Assembly (NCBI RefSeq): GCF_011075055.1
Contig: NC_058155.1
Span: 7,969,537 to 8,033,536, forward strand
Reading direction: 5' to 3'
Length of the DNA stretch: 64,000 nt
Origin: Mangifera indica
Taxonomy: Eukaryota; Streptophyta; Magnoliopsida; Sapindales; Anacardiaceae
The translations under genes and the position numbers were made by a program. This document shows, one piece after another, positions 1-11,832 of the stretch; position 1 is the first letter of the stretch; each line of letters opens with the position of its first letter. The notes below the pieces were generated by a model that ran no database searches, was not told the DNA's origin, and saw only the letters and a list, made by a program, of their open reading frames with translations.

Positions 1-1120
1 AATGTATAATAATTTGATAATAGATTGAACTGATTGATTATTTGATTGAACTAATAGAATCACAAATCAATGAGATAACAAGTTTAATTACCTATTCGAT
101 TTTAACAATATTGTTTCGATGTCATGTTAGTACATTGCAAGAAGCCTATGCTTACCATGCAACCGATGAAAGCTATGTATCAATTTTGTTACGAGTAATA
201 CTATATAGATAATTAGATTTTATTAATTTATTTATATAATTTAATATAAAAATATGTGGTTAATTAATTTTAAATTGAGAAAAAATAAATAATTACATCA
301 TTAAATCATATGTTGTCAACTTTATAAGGATAGGTTAAGAAGATATGTTTATACATATAATTTTATTATTTTATTATTGTTAAGATTGCTTGGCTGTGAG
401 ACCTATCAGGCATGTAATAAACCACGTTATTCAACTTTTAAAAAAATCATTCTCGTGATTTTATCATTAAAAACATTTATCATTGTTTTTTCTTTTTTAA
501 CATTTAATAGTATGGTAGTTGAATTATATATTGAATATTATATTATATCATATAATATAATTTTTAAAAAATAAAATATCAATATAATAATTAAAAAATT
601 ATAATTGATATATTATTATTTTAAAAAAATATCATAAATACTCTTAAAAAATTAAAATTTCTCATATATATTTCTACTAAATCATATTTAAAAAAATAAT
701 ATATTAATCTATATTAGTAAAATATATCATAATATATAATACGTCTATTATATTATAGTAATTTAATATATTTCATAATATATATTATTTTTTATATTAT
801 ATTATATCATAAAATACATATTATGTATTGCTTAACAGAATCTACTCAGTTGCTTTAAATACTTAACATGGTGGGTGTTTTTTTTTTATAATTATGCTTA
901 TCAAATCTAAATAAAAGCACTTATATATCACGGAAAAAAAAAATTTGATCAAATCTTTGGGATTCATTAGTGAACAGCGTATGAGACACGTAAAATTACT
1001 ATCAGAATCATGCATCCTCTTTGAACAATCCATAAATACTATAAATTTTTTCCTAATTGTCTCATAATATATATGAATTTAAGTGAAAATTAACTCTTTC
1101 ACATCTATTTATTTTAAATA
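1..1120. other. AT-rich intergenic sequence, no gene seen
   Basis: Very AT-rich DNA with short palindromic runs around 540-800, likely old MITE debris. The only open frame, at 377-574, has low-complexity composition and no recognisable domain, so it is not called. I see no RNA gene here. Confidence 0.6.
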
Positions 1121-1795
1121 AGGGCAAATGACTATTTTTCAGTCAAATTTTAGTTTAATTTCAAAAATATGCTTATAACAGATAAAAAACTAAAATACCT
1201 ATCTATTTTTAAGTCGTCGTTAAATTTTTCATAAAATATAAAAATAAAACCTAATTTAACAATAATATTAAAAAATATATAATTTTATCTTATTTTTCTC
1301 TTTAAATTTAACCCTCATACTTGAACTTTGAGAAGTAACTTTTTTTCCCTTAAATCTCTAATTTTTTCTTCACTCTACTCTCCGACCACTGATGATCGAT
1401 GTGATTAAAGGTTAAACAACGAGCATAGTCTAGTGAGGATGATGTTTGTCCTCCAGTTTGGATGACACTCTCCACTGTCTATAACGGATGACGCTCCATC
1501 ATCTAAATCTGGACGATGACTCCTCTGCCATTGGTCAATCATCGTCGGAGAAAGTTGTTAGATTTTAGGGGAAAAAGTGAATTCTTTTAAACTTAATTAA
1601 AGAGAAAAAATATAAATAAGATATAATTTTAATTATTTTAATATTACCGATAAAATAACAAATTTGCTCTCTAACTCTAACAGAAAATATGTGTGTCATA
1701 ATAGAATAAAACTTGAGTAGGTATTTAGGTTTCTTGTGAGTCATGATATATAATTGTCATTCCAACAAAAATTGGGTGGGATATTGTGCTTTTCC
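1121..1795. mobile_element. Non-autonomous long-TIR element, MULE-like (family 2)
   Basis: The left end reads AGGGCAAATGACTATTTTTC and the right end is its degenerate inverse, closing with ...GTGCTTTTCC. The flanks carry a near-match direct repeat, TTTTAAATA on the left (1112-1120) and CTTTAAATA on the right (1796-1804), 8 of 9 identical. Nine-base duplications are typical of Mutator-like elements. The core around 1360-1560 is less AT-rich, with a CT-rich left half and an AG-rich right half, the same layout as the GGCC-ended family elsewhere in the window. No transposase is encoded. The family assignment is inference from end structure and duplication length. Confidence 0.6.
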
Positions 1796-2280
1796 CTTTA
1801 AATAACTATATTAATCACTAGTTGACTTACCATATAATTATGTGAATCTTTCATTGGGTTTAATGTAACACACATAATATTTTAAATATATAATCAAATA
1901 CAGATAAAATGTTATTATATGATTCTAAATATGTCAATAGATCAAGTCAAATCTTTAAATTGGATTGATCCGAAAAATACTTAAGACCCACAATATGGCC
2001 CTATACATACAGGGTTGGATTGGGTTGGGTCTTAAACAGAGACTACTTATTAATTTTAATAAAAAATAATTTTTTATATTATATTTATTATTTATTTATT
2101 TTTTTAATTATTATGTGAATAGTATAGATTATGCCAACCCATGTGCTTGCTTGCAAGCTAAGTTATATTTCTGTGCTTCGGGCCTGATCAACTTATTTGA
2201 TATACATATGTCTTTAATTTAAAATTATCTAATTATATAAATATAGATTATCTAATTATGTATGTGCTAAAAATATATAT

Positions 2281-2292
2281 GTGTGTATGTGT

Positions 2293-2368
<76 letters not shown>

Positions 2369-2380
2369 GTATACGCACAC
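2281..2380. repeat. (TA)n microsatellite inside a palindrome
   Basis: A long alternating TA tract (about 2304-2358, one GT interruption) is flanked on the left by GTGTATACATACATACAT and on the right by ATGTATGTATGTGTATAC, which are inverse complements. The whole block can fold into one hairpin. It should be highly variable in length. Confidence 0.85.
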
Positions 2381-2486
2381 ACATCAAAGTTTTTATACAA
2401 ATTTTAAGTTAAATTTGTAGTAAATGCAAATACTGGATTGTGGTACCAAAAGACAAGTTCTCATATAAGTGATTATTTCATAAGAA

Positions 2487-2632
2487 TAATGTCATGTGCA
2501 TAATTTGATACATAAACAATAATATTTTATTGTATGATTAGATGAGTAAAAATTAAAGATAAATTAATACTCAATCATAAGATGATATATCATTATTTGT
2601 GGATAAAATTATACATATAATTTTATTGATTT
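2487..2632. repeat. AT-rich palindromic MITE, copy 1 of 6
   Basis: This imperfect hairpin of about 145 bp has ends related to ATGTATATAATTTTAT and a centre related to TAAAGATAAATTAATACTCAATCATA. Related copies lie at about 17739, 49431, 49970, 50789 and 61943. The class is unknown. The repetition and hairpin form are visible, while the boundaries are approximate. Confidence 0.55.
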
Positions 2633-3380
2633 TGTAATATTAAAGTATTTAAAAAAAAAAAGTGGGAGAAGAAGCATATTGTATACTTCCATACATAAGG
2701 ATACCTTCGTGTCTATTTTCGAATCTATAGATATATATATATTTTTTAATTATCTCCACAGTTTAGTACAATTTCAATTGATAAATGTTGATATTCTTTA
2801 AAATCAAAAGCAATTAAATAATATTTTACAGACAATTAACTTTAGAGATTTATAGGGAACTTTGGGTGAATAAAATCAAGGTTAGGTGCAGACTGATCAC
2901 CAGCATCATCTTTGATTGCATATTAAATTATTATTTATGCTAAAAACCTTTAAAAAATTTGGATCTAGAGGTTAATTTTGCACATATTTGCTATATTTCA
3001 TGGTATTTTGGTACTAACAAAATGTTGTAAAGAAGGGATCGTGGGCTATATGGTCGCCTTTTTTGGCGGCCCCCTCTAAGTTTGCTCTATCCAATGGACC
3101 CTGAGCCCAGTCTAATATTCCCAGATTATTATTTAAATTATGACGATCTGAATAATTAATATTGTTATAATCAACAATTTATGATTATTAGATTATTCAT
3201 AATCGTGATAATAAATAGACCAACAAAATCCACAATTTTTGGGCATGACCTAATATTGATGCGACCCACGAATTTGCAAGTCATGCCAAGACTCGCAAAT
3301 ACAACGAACAATGTTAAAATCTTATAAGAAGACTTACAATCAACCCAACATGATCTATAAATTTAAAATTAAAAAAAAAA

Positions 3381-3680
3381 GGCCAAAAGACTTATTCCCA
3401 CCCACGGTATGGTGAAATCCCAACTCTCACTCACTAACTTTCAAAAACCCAAACACCCACCCACAATCAATTTTCTATTAAAATTTTCAATTAACATTAA
3501 GGGTAAAATTATCTTTTAACAAAAAAAATTAAAGTTTCATCACAATTTTCTCTGAAACCGACACCGACACCAATTTCTCCTTCCCCAGCCGTCGGTCGCC
3601 CTCCCTTTCCCCCATATATCTCCTCCGGTCTCTCTCCCTAGTCTCTTCAGCCGTCTTCGAAGCTATGTGACCAAAACATC
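3381..3680. mobile_element. Truncated left half of GGCC-ended MULE-like MITE
   Basis: It begins GGCCAAAAGACTTATTCCCA and continues with the family left arm (the 'actttcaaaaacccaaacaccc' region) and a CT-rich core at about 3540-3655. No matching right end was found downstream, so the copy is broken; the right limit is approximate. Confidence 0.65.
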
Positions 3681-4934
3681 TCATTAAACATATAAACGAG
3701 TATTACAAAAAGTATCATAATACTTAAAAAGGCAACAACATTGGTATGTGAATGATTGATTAGTCCATTTAATACTGTCATATACAAGATTTATAAATTT
3801 ACATATAATTAACAAAATATAAGGGACCATGTTACCAGAAATATTGTTAAAACTAATCTTTTTTTTTTTTTAATTTGGTGATGGCACTATTATTCAATGG
3901 TTTATACAAAGTAGCATACAATCTGGTTTTATAAGAGATATTAGAAACACTTTAAGATATGATGTTAAAAATTAAGAAAAAATAAAATTAAAAATTAAAA
4001 ATGAACTTTGTAAGTTTAATAGAGTTATTTCATTAACTTTTATAAAAAAAATGTAAAGAGTTTTTAAAGTTTTACTTGACTTTTAGAAATTAGGCATATT
4101 TGTTGTTCGGTGATACTTTTTCTTAGAAAATGAATAAGAACTACACCAAAGAATGTCTAGATATCACACAGGAGTGATTAGTTTCACAAGCAACATATAA
4201 CGATTAGACATGTCATCTACATACAGGATGATTTGAAATACAAACAAAAATCATTCTATTTAAAAATAGCAGAAAATATGATTTAATAATTATAATTTGT
4301 TATACCTGGCAACTTAAGTATGGGTATGGGTACAAACCTATTTATACATGTAATGATTTTTAAAACGTATACCCAACCTTGTGGGTATGGGTCAACCAGT
4401 GAGTTATCTATTAATATTAATTTTAGATTAATTTTATTTTATTTATACTATTTTAATGTATTCATTTCGTAATTTTTAATATTTTCTTCTCAAGTACATA
4501 AGTATTTCATTGAGGAATAAAAATTTACTTCAAATTATAAAAATGCTTTCTATAGATTTGAAGAATTTTAGTATTAAACATGAAATGAATATCTATAATA
4601 AAATGTTTAGTGTTTATATTTTTTAATTTTGTTTTCAATACAATAAAATTTTTAATATTAGGTTGAATTCAAATTTATTTTATGTCAAAAAAAAAGAAAT
4701 TTGTGTTAAATGTGTAGTAAATTTGATATTGAAGAGGAAGAAGAAAAGTAATATGAAAAAAATCATTAGTGACTCGTAGGTACCCATGAACATTCTCAAT
4801 TTGTTTGCAAAAATTTATTACGAACAAATACAAATTTAAAAATTTAAAATTTATACTTATTTTTAGACAACATTCATCCATTTTTTCATGTCTACAAATT
4901 GTTTCCACAATTCACTCCATCTCAATCTCTTATG
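3681..4934. other. Intergenic sequence, no gene seen
   Basis: AT-rich DNA without a credible coding region. Segments GGGTATGGGTAC near 4320 and GTAGGTACCCATG near 4775 are roughly inverse and may bound another degraded MITE; no target duplication was found. Overlapping open frames on both strands at 4675-4987 are low complexity and rejected. Confidence 0.5.
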
Positions 4935-5192
4935 TAGGGTTGAACTCGAACCGAGTCTGTTCGAGTTCGAACTCAAATTTAGTTTGAATGAACCCAAAAT
5001 GAGTTAGTCCTGTATAAATTCGAGCTCGAATTACTCATCAAATTCTTTAATTAAAAATTTTGATATAAAAAGACGTCATTTTGACTAATGTATATTAAAA
5101 TAATGTCATTTTAATAACAAAAAATAAATCGAATCGAATTTGAGTCAAATTCAAACTTGACTTTCATGAACTCGATCTCGAATCCAACCCTA
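4935..5192. mobile_element. hAT-like MITE with 8-bp target duplication
   Basis: A 258-bp element begins TAGGGTTGAACTCGAACCGA and ends ...CTCGATCTCGAATCCAACCCTA in inverted orientation. It is flanked by CTCTTATG (4927-4934) and CTCCTATG (5193-5200), 7 of 8 matching, the duplication length expected of hAT transposons. TAGGGTTG-type ends are common among plant hAT MITEs. It has no coding capacity. The internal sequence also shows further partial self-complementarity (GAGTTCGAACTC). Confidence 0.8.
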
Positions 5193-5439
5193 CTCCTATG
5201 TTTATAAGAAAAGCATGATAAACCAATCTTTCTATCTACGTTAAATTATGTAATCACTTAAGATTCCGTTTTCTACTTTGCCCTTTATGATAAATTTTCT
5301 TTTAATTTTATATAATTGTAGCCGTTGAATTTTCACCCTCACACAATTGAAATTCGTGATACGTTTCACATTCCTTTGATCTAGGTTGGTACCGGCGACT
5401 CTTATTTTGGCAACCAGGACAAAAAGGCAGAAACGTAAA

Positions 5440-6292
5440 GACCATAAAAGACTTATTCCCACCCAAAAGTATAGTTTATTGTAAAATACTTCTAAGTAGT
5501 AAAAATATTATTATTATTTAATTAACAATATTAAAAAATAAAATTTTATTTTATTTATCCACTTTAATTTTATAAACTAACAATTTTTCCCTTTCAAGTT
5601 TTAAAAACTTATTATTTCCCTTTTAGAGTTTCATTTCTTTTCTCCATTTTCTAGTTGACAATTCATCTTTTTTCTTCATTAACACTCCCTCCCACCTCCC
5701 AAGGACAGATGAATTGAAGATGGCTTGACGAAATTGAAGACAAATCACTCTCTCTTGTTCGAACACAAGTTGTCTTCGTTAACTTTGATTTGATGAAGAC
5801 AAAGGGTGTTTAAACACCAGTTGTCTTGGTCCAAAGCCGATTCATCTGTCTTTGCTTGGAGCTAATTCATCTATCTTTATCCAGATCTAATTTGACAAAG
5901 TGCACAACTTCGATGTGATAGATCATCTTTGACCAATTCGATTGATTTTGTCAGACCATCTTTGATTTGTCTGTCTTTGGGAGGCAAAAGGGAGTGTTGA
6001 CAGCAAAAGAAGATAGACTATTGAGTTGTCAGTTAGAGAAAGGTCACTAAAGAAGAGAGAAAAAAAGTTTTCAAAACTTGAAGTGAAAAAAATATTAATT
6101 TTTAAAATTAAGATGAAAAAATAAGATAAAATTTTATTTTTTTAATATTATTGATTAATTAATAATTATATCTTTAAAATTAATAAATTTTATTAATTTT
6201 AATAATTAAGTGATAAATATTTAAATTTTTAAAAATTAACTATTAAGAATTTGGCAATGTCTAAACTTTGGGTGGAAATAAGTCTTTCGGCC
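5440..6292. mobile_element. GGCC-ended MULE-like MITE
   Basis: The left end GACCATAAAAGACTTATTCC and the right end GGTGGAAATAAGTCTTTCGGCC are inverse copies of the family terminus. Flanking 9-mers AAACGTAAA and AAATGTTTA match at 6 of 9, so this insertion looks older than its relatives. The core (5640-6000) repeats short GATGAATTGAAGATGG-like and GTTGTCTTCG-like words and carries no intact gene. Confidence 0.7.
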
Positions 6293-6357
6293 AAATGTTT
6301 ACGAACTTTTAACCTACCCAAACCACGTGTGAACGAAGAAGATACTATTAACCCAAT

Positions 6358-7266
6358 GGGAGAAGGACTATTTCCCACCTAACTTTTGATGCGTTTCAAA
6401 ATGCCACCCACGGCGGATGAAAATTCACTTTTTCTATCGTGAGCCGTTAATACAGATGATATCTATTTGCATAAAGGTAAAATGTCCATTTTACCCTTGT
6501 TAGATGAAATGACAAAAATACCCCTCAATTTAGTCTGCACAATTCATCCCAAAATTGATGTGAGGATTTTACCATTCACCCCCCTTAGGTTTTAGAAACT
6601 AACATTTCACCTTACCTAAAGTTTTTAAACTTTGAAAACTAACATTTTCACCCCTAAACCTTGGGTTTCCATATTTTTCAAAATACAGCCACCCCCCATA
6701 ACTTTCAAAACTAGCAGTTTCACCCCAATTCTTCAACTTCATCTCCTGACGTCGTCTCCGGCGTCATCACCGGCCTCCTCCTTCTCCTGGTGCCACGGCG
6801 GTGGTGCGATGAAAGATCTTCATCTCCTCGTCGCACCACCGTGCTCTCTTCGTCGCTCCACCCAGACAACGAAGGACGACTCTTCGTTGTCCTTCGTTGC
6901 TCGTTGCGTCGTCCAAACACTTGTTCTTCTAGATCTGGACAATGCTTCGTCGTCCTTTGTAGTCGAAGATGGGAGATCGATCGATTGCGTCGGTCGTCGG
7001 TGGTGGTTGGAGAAGGAAGCAAACCCTAGAGGTGAAATCTAAATTTTTTAAACTTTGAGGATGGGTCAGTTATTAGTTTTTAAAACCTGGAGGGGGGAAA
7101 CGGTAAAATTTTAAAGTTTTAAGATTTTAAATAGTAAATAACGATTTTGCCCCTTTCCTAACTGAAAAATTGGACTGCAGTTTGATCACGAATAAAAAAA
7201 ATAGATTTATCGTGGATGATATTTTGAAAACGCATCATTATTTAGGTGGGAAATAGTCCTTCTCCC
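6358..7266. mobile_element. Long-TIR MULE-like element with GC-rich core (family 3)
   Basis: This 909-bp element begins GGGAGAAGGACTATTTCCCA and ends with the exact inverse. The inverted similarity runs about 60 bp inward through the GATGCGTTTTCAAAAT region. It is flanked by TAACCCAAT (6349-6357) and TGACCCAAT (7267-7275), 8 of 9 matching, so Mutator-like insertion is likely. The core at 6720-7020 is strikingly GC-rich compared with its surroundings and is open in several frames at once (6632-7042 +, 6720-7022 -). None shows a known domain. A captured host fragment (Pack-MULE-like) is possible but unproven. Confidence 0.8.
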
Positions 7267-7495
7267 TGACCCAATCCATAAAGAATGCCTTCCTGGGGAA
7301 TAACTTAACATTGAAAGTCATACATTTACATACATGCATGCGCACACAAATTTAGAAAACAGAGAAATTGGCCAACCACCCACACTAATATTATTTAGTG
7401 GCTCCTGGGGATGTGATAAGATAGGGACACGCATATATGAGCCGAGCCAACCAAATCGTACAGCACTGTAAATGACACATTTACCACAATCGTTA

Positions 7496-10400
7496 ATGGC
7501 TTCTTCACTGAGCAGCGCCACCACTTTCCGCCTCCTAGACTCCCGCTCCACCGCCGTCCCTAAGCTTTCTTTCTTCTCTGCTTCTTCTTCTTCTTCTTCT
7601 CTGTCGTTCTCTTTCTCTACTTCGTCTCTCAAATGCCTTCGATCCTCTCCTCTCATTCACCAGGTAGCGTTACCAGTACCATTTCTTTTGTTATATACGG
7701 ATTAATGAAATTCAGATGATTTTATTTTTGTTTTTACTTTGGAGTGTAGAAGAGATGGTTGGTGAATGCGACGAACCGAGGGTTTGGCACGTCAGCATCG
7801 CCTAAATGTGCGGCTTCGGATCCGGATCAGTTGAAGAGTGCGAGAGAAGACATCGCCGAGCTCCTGAAAACCAAGTTTTGCCATCCTATTTTGGTACTTT
7901 AGCAGTTACTCAATTCAATTACTTAAACTGTAACAGTGCCGGTTTGCTTGTTATTATTAATTTTTAGTTATTTTTCATGCTGTGTTTTGTAGTTAATGTT
8001 GCTAATATGTCATCAAAATGTTAATATTTATGTATAATTCTTATTTTTAAATTATTTTTTATTTCTTGTTCACCTAAACAAATTGTGGTTGGCTAAGAAA
8101 TTGTTGTCATGTGGTCTAAAGCTTGTTGAGAATGATGTAACAGGTTCGCCTAGGGTGGCATGATGCGGGTACTTATAACAAGAATATTGAGGAGTGGCCG
8201 CAAAGGGGTGGAGCTAATGGAAGTCTTAGATTTGAAGTTGAGCTTAAACATGAAGCTAATGCTGGTAATGGTTTGAAATCATGTGTAATTTGTTGGAGAC
8301 TCAAATAAAGAATAAAGAAAGAGTTTCATATCTAATAAATAGAACATAAGAGAGTGGTATATAAGTGTGTGAATTGGACTTTAACATAAGTCAATTGGTT
8401 TTATGTTACATGAGTTTCAATCTTCACACTTGTAAGCGTAAATATATATTTCCGATGTGGTAACAGAGCACGAGCCAAACGACAGGTTTAACAGTCTAAG
8501 TGTTCCTGGATACAAGTGACAACGCACCCAACCAAAAATCGGTTGAGTCAAATGGCAGGTCTAACAGCCTAAGTGTTTGCACTTAAACGGGGGTGTTGGA
8601 GACTCAAATAAAGAATAAAGAAAGAGAGTCTCACATTTAATAAATAGAGCATAAGAGAGTGGTATATAAGTGTGTGAATTGGACCTTAACATAAACCAAT
8701 TAGTTTTGTGTAACATGGTTTCAATCTTCACATTTGTATGCGCAATATATATATATTTCCGACATAATTGAGCTTAGTTTGGAACGTTTGCGCCTCATTA
8801 GTTGTCATTTCAGGTCTTGTGAACGCATTGCAACTGATTCAACCCATAAAGGACAAATACCCTGTTATCACTTATGCAGACCTGTTCCAGTTGGCCAGTG
8901 CTACTGCTATTGAGGTTATACTAACTGTTGCTCTGAGTTAAATCATTTTCAAAATTTTACATTATCTAATGATTCTGTTTATTGCTTTGAAATTCAGGAA
9001 GCCGGTGGCCCGAAATTACCCATGAAGTATGGAAGAGTGGATGTCTCAGGACCTGACCAGTGCCCTGAAGAAGGAAGGCTTCCTGGTTAGTGAACTGTGT
9101 ACTTTTATAGTCTCTCTGGCAATGTATATTTTACTTGTGGTGCTTACAACAGCCAAAATAATGCAAATTTCTTTTTAGTTGTTCAACATAATGAACAATT
9201 TCTTGAGAACCACAATGGTTGATAGCATGATAAATAGAAACATTCCATGTCGTAGTCCATGACATATTGATGAGTATGCTTTGGTTAATCTAATAGTGTT
9301 CAGTGTTTACACAGTTCATTGTGGAATAAGGGTTAGTTAAGTATTTGATACTGTGGAAAGCCAGGCATATAACTCACATCGTGAGATATTGTCTCTGTAA
9401 TTTGTTTGTATGGAAATTATCAAGTACTTAAGTTACCAAAGAAAAAATAATTAAATTTACTTTAGTTTCAGTATGCTAACAATTTGAAAATTGATCACTT
9501 AGTGTTTAGTTGCCCATTAATGGTCTCTATATATTATTTCTAGTGTGCCTGGAGCCCTACAACTTTGTTTATTGTTAGGCAGAAAAGTGTCACCAAGACA
9601 CCTATTGCTGAACCATGTAGATGAGTCTTGACTTCCTATCTTGTTGATATTGTTCAAATTTCAACGTATATGGTCAAATTGTTTTCTTAGGTATCTTTTA
9701 ATAGTAAATTTCCCAATTTTACATTGTTAGGATACTTGAGAATATTCTAGAACTGATTGCTGTGTAGTTTTGCTATCTTTTCCATATTAAAATCTGCTGC
9801 AGTTTGAATGGCTCTCCAATTTTAACTTAGCAACTGATTTTGAAGTATTCATCTGACTTTTAGATGCTGGCCCTCCCTCACCTGCGGAGCATCTGCGAAG
9901 TGTTTTCTATAGAATGGGATTAAATGATAAGGTAACCTTATCTGCAAGGTAGATTTAGTCATTTTTTTAATCTCAAATTTGCATTCGGTACTTTATATAT
10001 CTCTTGCTTCTGCAGGAAATAGTTGTATTATCTGGTGCACATACACTGGGAAGGTCTAGACCTGAACGCAGTGGTTGGGGAAAACCAGAAACAAAGTATA
10101 CGGTAAAAAACTCTTAATTTTTTATAATTAAAGCTGAGACTCTTTCAGTTTCTTTCTGTGGAGTCTGTAACTTGAATGGTTCATCAAATCTGAGGACTTA
10201 CCATTACCGCTTGTAAATAGTTTTACAAATAGCTAGCAAGGTAATAGAAAATGTTTTATGACAGAAAGATGGACCTGGAGCTCCTGGAGGGCAGTCCTGG
10301 ACAGTGAAGTGGTTGAAATTTGATAATTCCTACTTCAAGGTTTGAAGTCAGATCATACTCTCTTTGTATGGTAAGAAATAAAGGGGCTGAGGTTGCAAAA

Positions 10401-11832
10401 TTCTGCTTCCTGATTGCCATTTTCCTGTGCAGGATATCAAAGAAAAAAAAGATGAAGATCTTCTTGTGTTGCCCACTGATGCTGTCCTTTTTGAAGATCC
10501 TTCATTCAAGGTAAAATGTAATGAAATGTTACTGAAGCAGTCGCATATAATTATTATTCATAGCTAATAAATATTTCATAATTTGCAGGTATATGCTGAG
10601 AAATATGCTGAGGATCAGGAAGCATTTTTTAAGGATTATGCTGAAGCCCATGTCAAACTCAGCAACCTTGGTGCCGAATTTGATCCTCCTGAGGTTTGTA
10701 AATTTTGAGTGCTTGTGTTCGATGCTTTATGAAAAATGATAAATTAAACCTTCTTCTTGGGAAGTGCATCCTCTATTTTCTTTAAATGAACCTCAAGTTT
10801 AGCACCCCTTTGCTTTTGATGGCTCCTTCATTAGTAAGTTAATGAATTCAAAACATTCCGAATATGTTTGAGGATTTATTCATGCAACAGACGCTTAGTA
10901 TCTGAATGGACCTAACTAGACTTATCATTTTACTTTAGAAGTTGATAACATCCTGGATAAAGACTAATATATATACAAACTTATATGCTAAGATTTTTCC
11001 CAATACATGCAGAAATCATTGTGTGGTTGGTTTTTGGAATTGTTTCCTTACATATTTTGAAGAGCTTGCATTCTTTTCACATACACACACAAAAAGCATC
11101 TTTAGAGTGCCAACTAACCGCAAAACCACTGTCTCTTAATCTTTGGGGGCTATCCTGACAAAACACTATCATATGTTATTATCAGTATTGCTTCCCGTTC
11201 TTGGCTTCAGTTCAAGGAGTTTGCATCTCTAAATTTTGATAGGTAATGATGAAGATGATTTTTGACCATTTATACTAACGTATAATTTTGTGCTCAGGGT
11301 ATCATGATAGATGATAGTCCCACAAAACCTGCACCAGAGAAGTTTGTAGCTGCCAAGTATTCTTCTGGGAAGGTTGCAAATATGAAAAACTCTTTTCTAA
11401 ATATTCTTTTGGTTAGCATTTATCAAAAGTTTGCCGCAATCTTGTTTGGTTTGAAAGACCTTTGTGGAGGAAATTGTGAATGTCTAACTTTTTTGTCTTC
11501 TCTTCTCTTTATGATTTGCTGCAGGATTAAAATCACAAGTTTCTTGTTTTCTTTTGCTGTATCTATAAATAACGCTAGAAGCTTTATTTCAAATCATCTT
11601 GATCTCACAACTAAATCCTGTGAGTATAAATGATGGAGAAAGAATAAAATTCAATTAGTGTTGCGTATTTGAATTGCAGAGAGAGCTATCAGACGCTATG
11701 AAGCAGAAGATTCGGGCAGAGTATGAAGCAATTGGTGGAAGCCCAGATAAGCCTTTACAGTCAAACTATTTCCTAAATATAATGATTGTGATTGCTGTTT
11801 TAGCATTTGTTACATCTCTTGTTGTTAATTAA
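7496..11832 (+). CDS. APX (tAPX/sAPX): Chloroplast L-ascorbate peroxidase, thylakoid/stromal
   Basis: This haem peroxidase reduces H2O2 with ascorbate in the plastid. Twelve exons are consistent in phase: 7496-7663, 7750-7893, 8144-8264, 8814-8914, 8998-9085, 9864-9931, 10016-10102, 10265-10339, 10433-10510, 10589-10693, 11298-11372, 11680-11832, giving 420 aa. A Ser-rich transit peptide covers roughly residues 1-75. The distal site [10 protein letters not shown] gives R106, W109 and H110. The proximal motif [11 protein letters not shown] carries H239. The [20 protein letters not shown] loop is the insertion typical of chloroplast forms. The last exon adds 50 residues ending in a hydrophobic helix (about 399-418), as in thylakoid-bound APX. 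An alternative mini-exon at 11525 would give the soluble stromal form. A TRIM retrotransposon sits in intron 3. The family call is certain; the isoform pair is strongly suggested by the sequence. Confidence 0.96.
8291..8764 (+). mobile_element. TRIM retrotransposon in APX intron 3
   Basis: This is a complete 474-bp terminal-repeat retrotransposon in miniature. LTR1 (8291-8457) and LTR2 (8594-8764) both start TGTTGGAGACTC and share TAAGAGAGTGGTATATAAGT. LTR2 ends in CA. Directly after LTR1, TGGTAACAGAGC (8458-8469) differs by one base from the initiator-tRNA-Met primer binding site TGGTATCAGAGC. A purine run AAACGGGGG (8585-8593) precedes LTR2. A perfect 5-bp target duplication TAATT flanks it (8286-8290, 8765-8769). 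It has no coding capacity. The LTRs differ by several substitutions and small gaps, so it is not a very recent insertion. Confidence 0.93.
11525..11530 (+). other. Alternative terminal codons for stromal APX isoform
   Basis: Inside the last intron of the peroxidase gene a good acceptor (TTTGCTGCAG, ending 11524) is followed at once by GAT TAA. Splicing exon 11 (ending 11372, phase 0) to it would give a 371-residue protein ending ...SSGKD without the membrane helix. From published work on spinach and other species, stromal APX arises from exactly such an Asp-stop exon placed before the thylakoid exon. Splicing is predicted here, not observed. Confidence 0.75.

Larger units (their letters stand above)
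1796..3380. other. Intergenic sequence with simple repeats, no gene
   Basis: Apart from the TA tract and palindromic repeat listed separately, this stretch holds AT-rich DNA and no supported coding region. A GGGTTGG-rich segment near 2010-2030 and a CCAACCC segment near 2135 could be the ends of another degraded hAT-like MITE, but no duplication was readable. Confidence 0.5.

Noticed and set aside
6632..7042. 136-codon frame with Ser/Arg-rich product
   Set aside because: It lies wholly inside the long-TIR element, with equally long frames on the other strand, and has no recognisable domain.
11304..11633. 109-codon frame starting in peroxidase exon 11
   Set aside because: It is the exon read through into the last intron. 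The real products end at 11530 or 11832.
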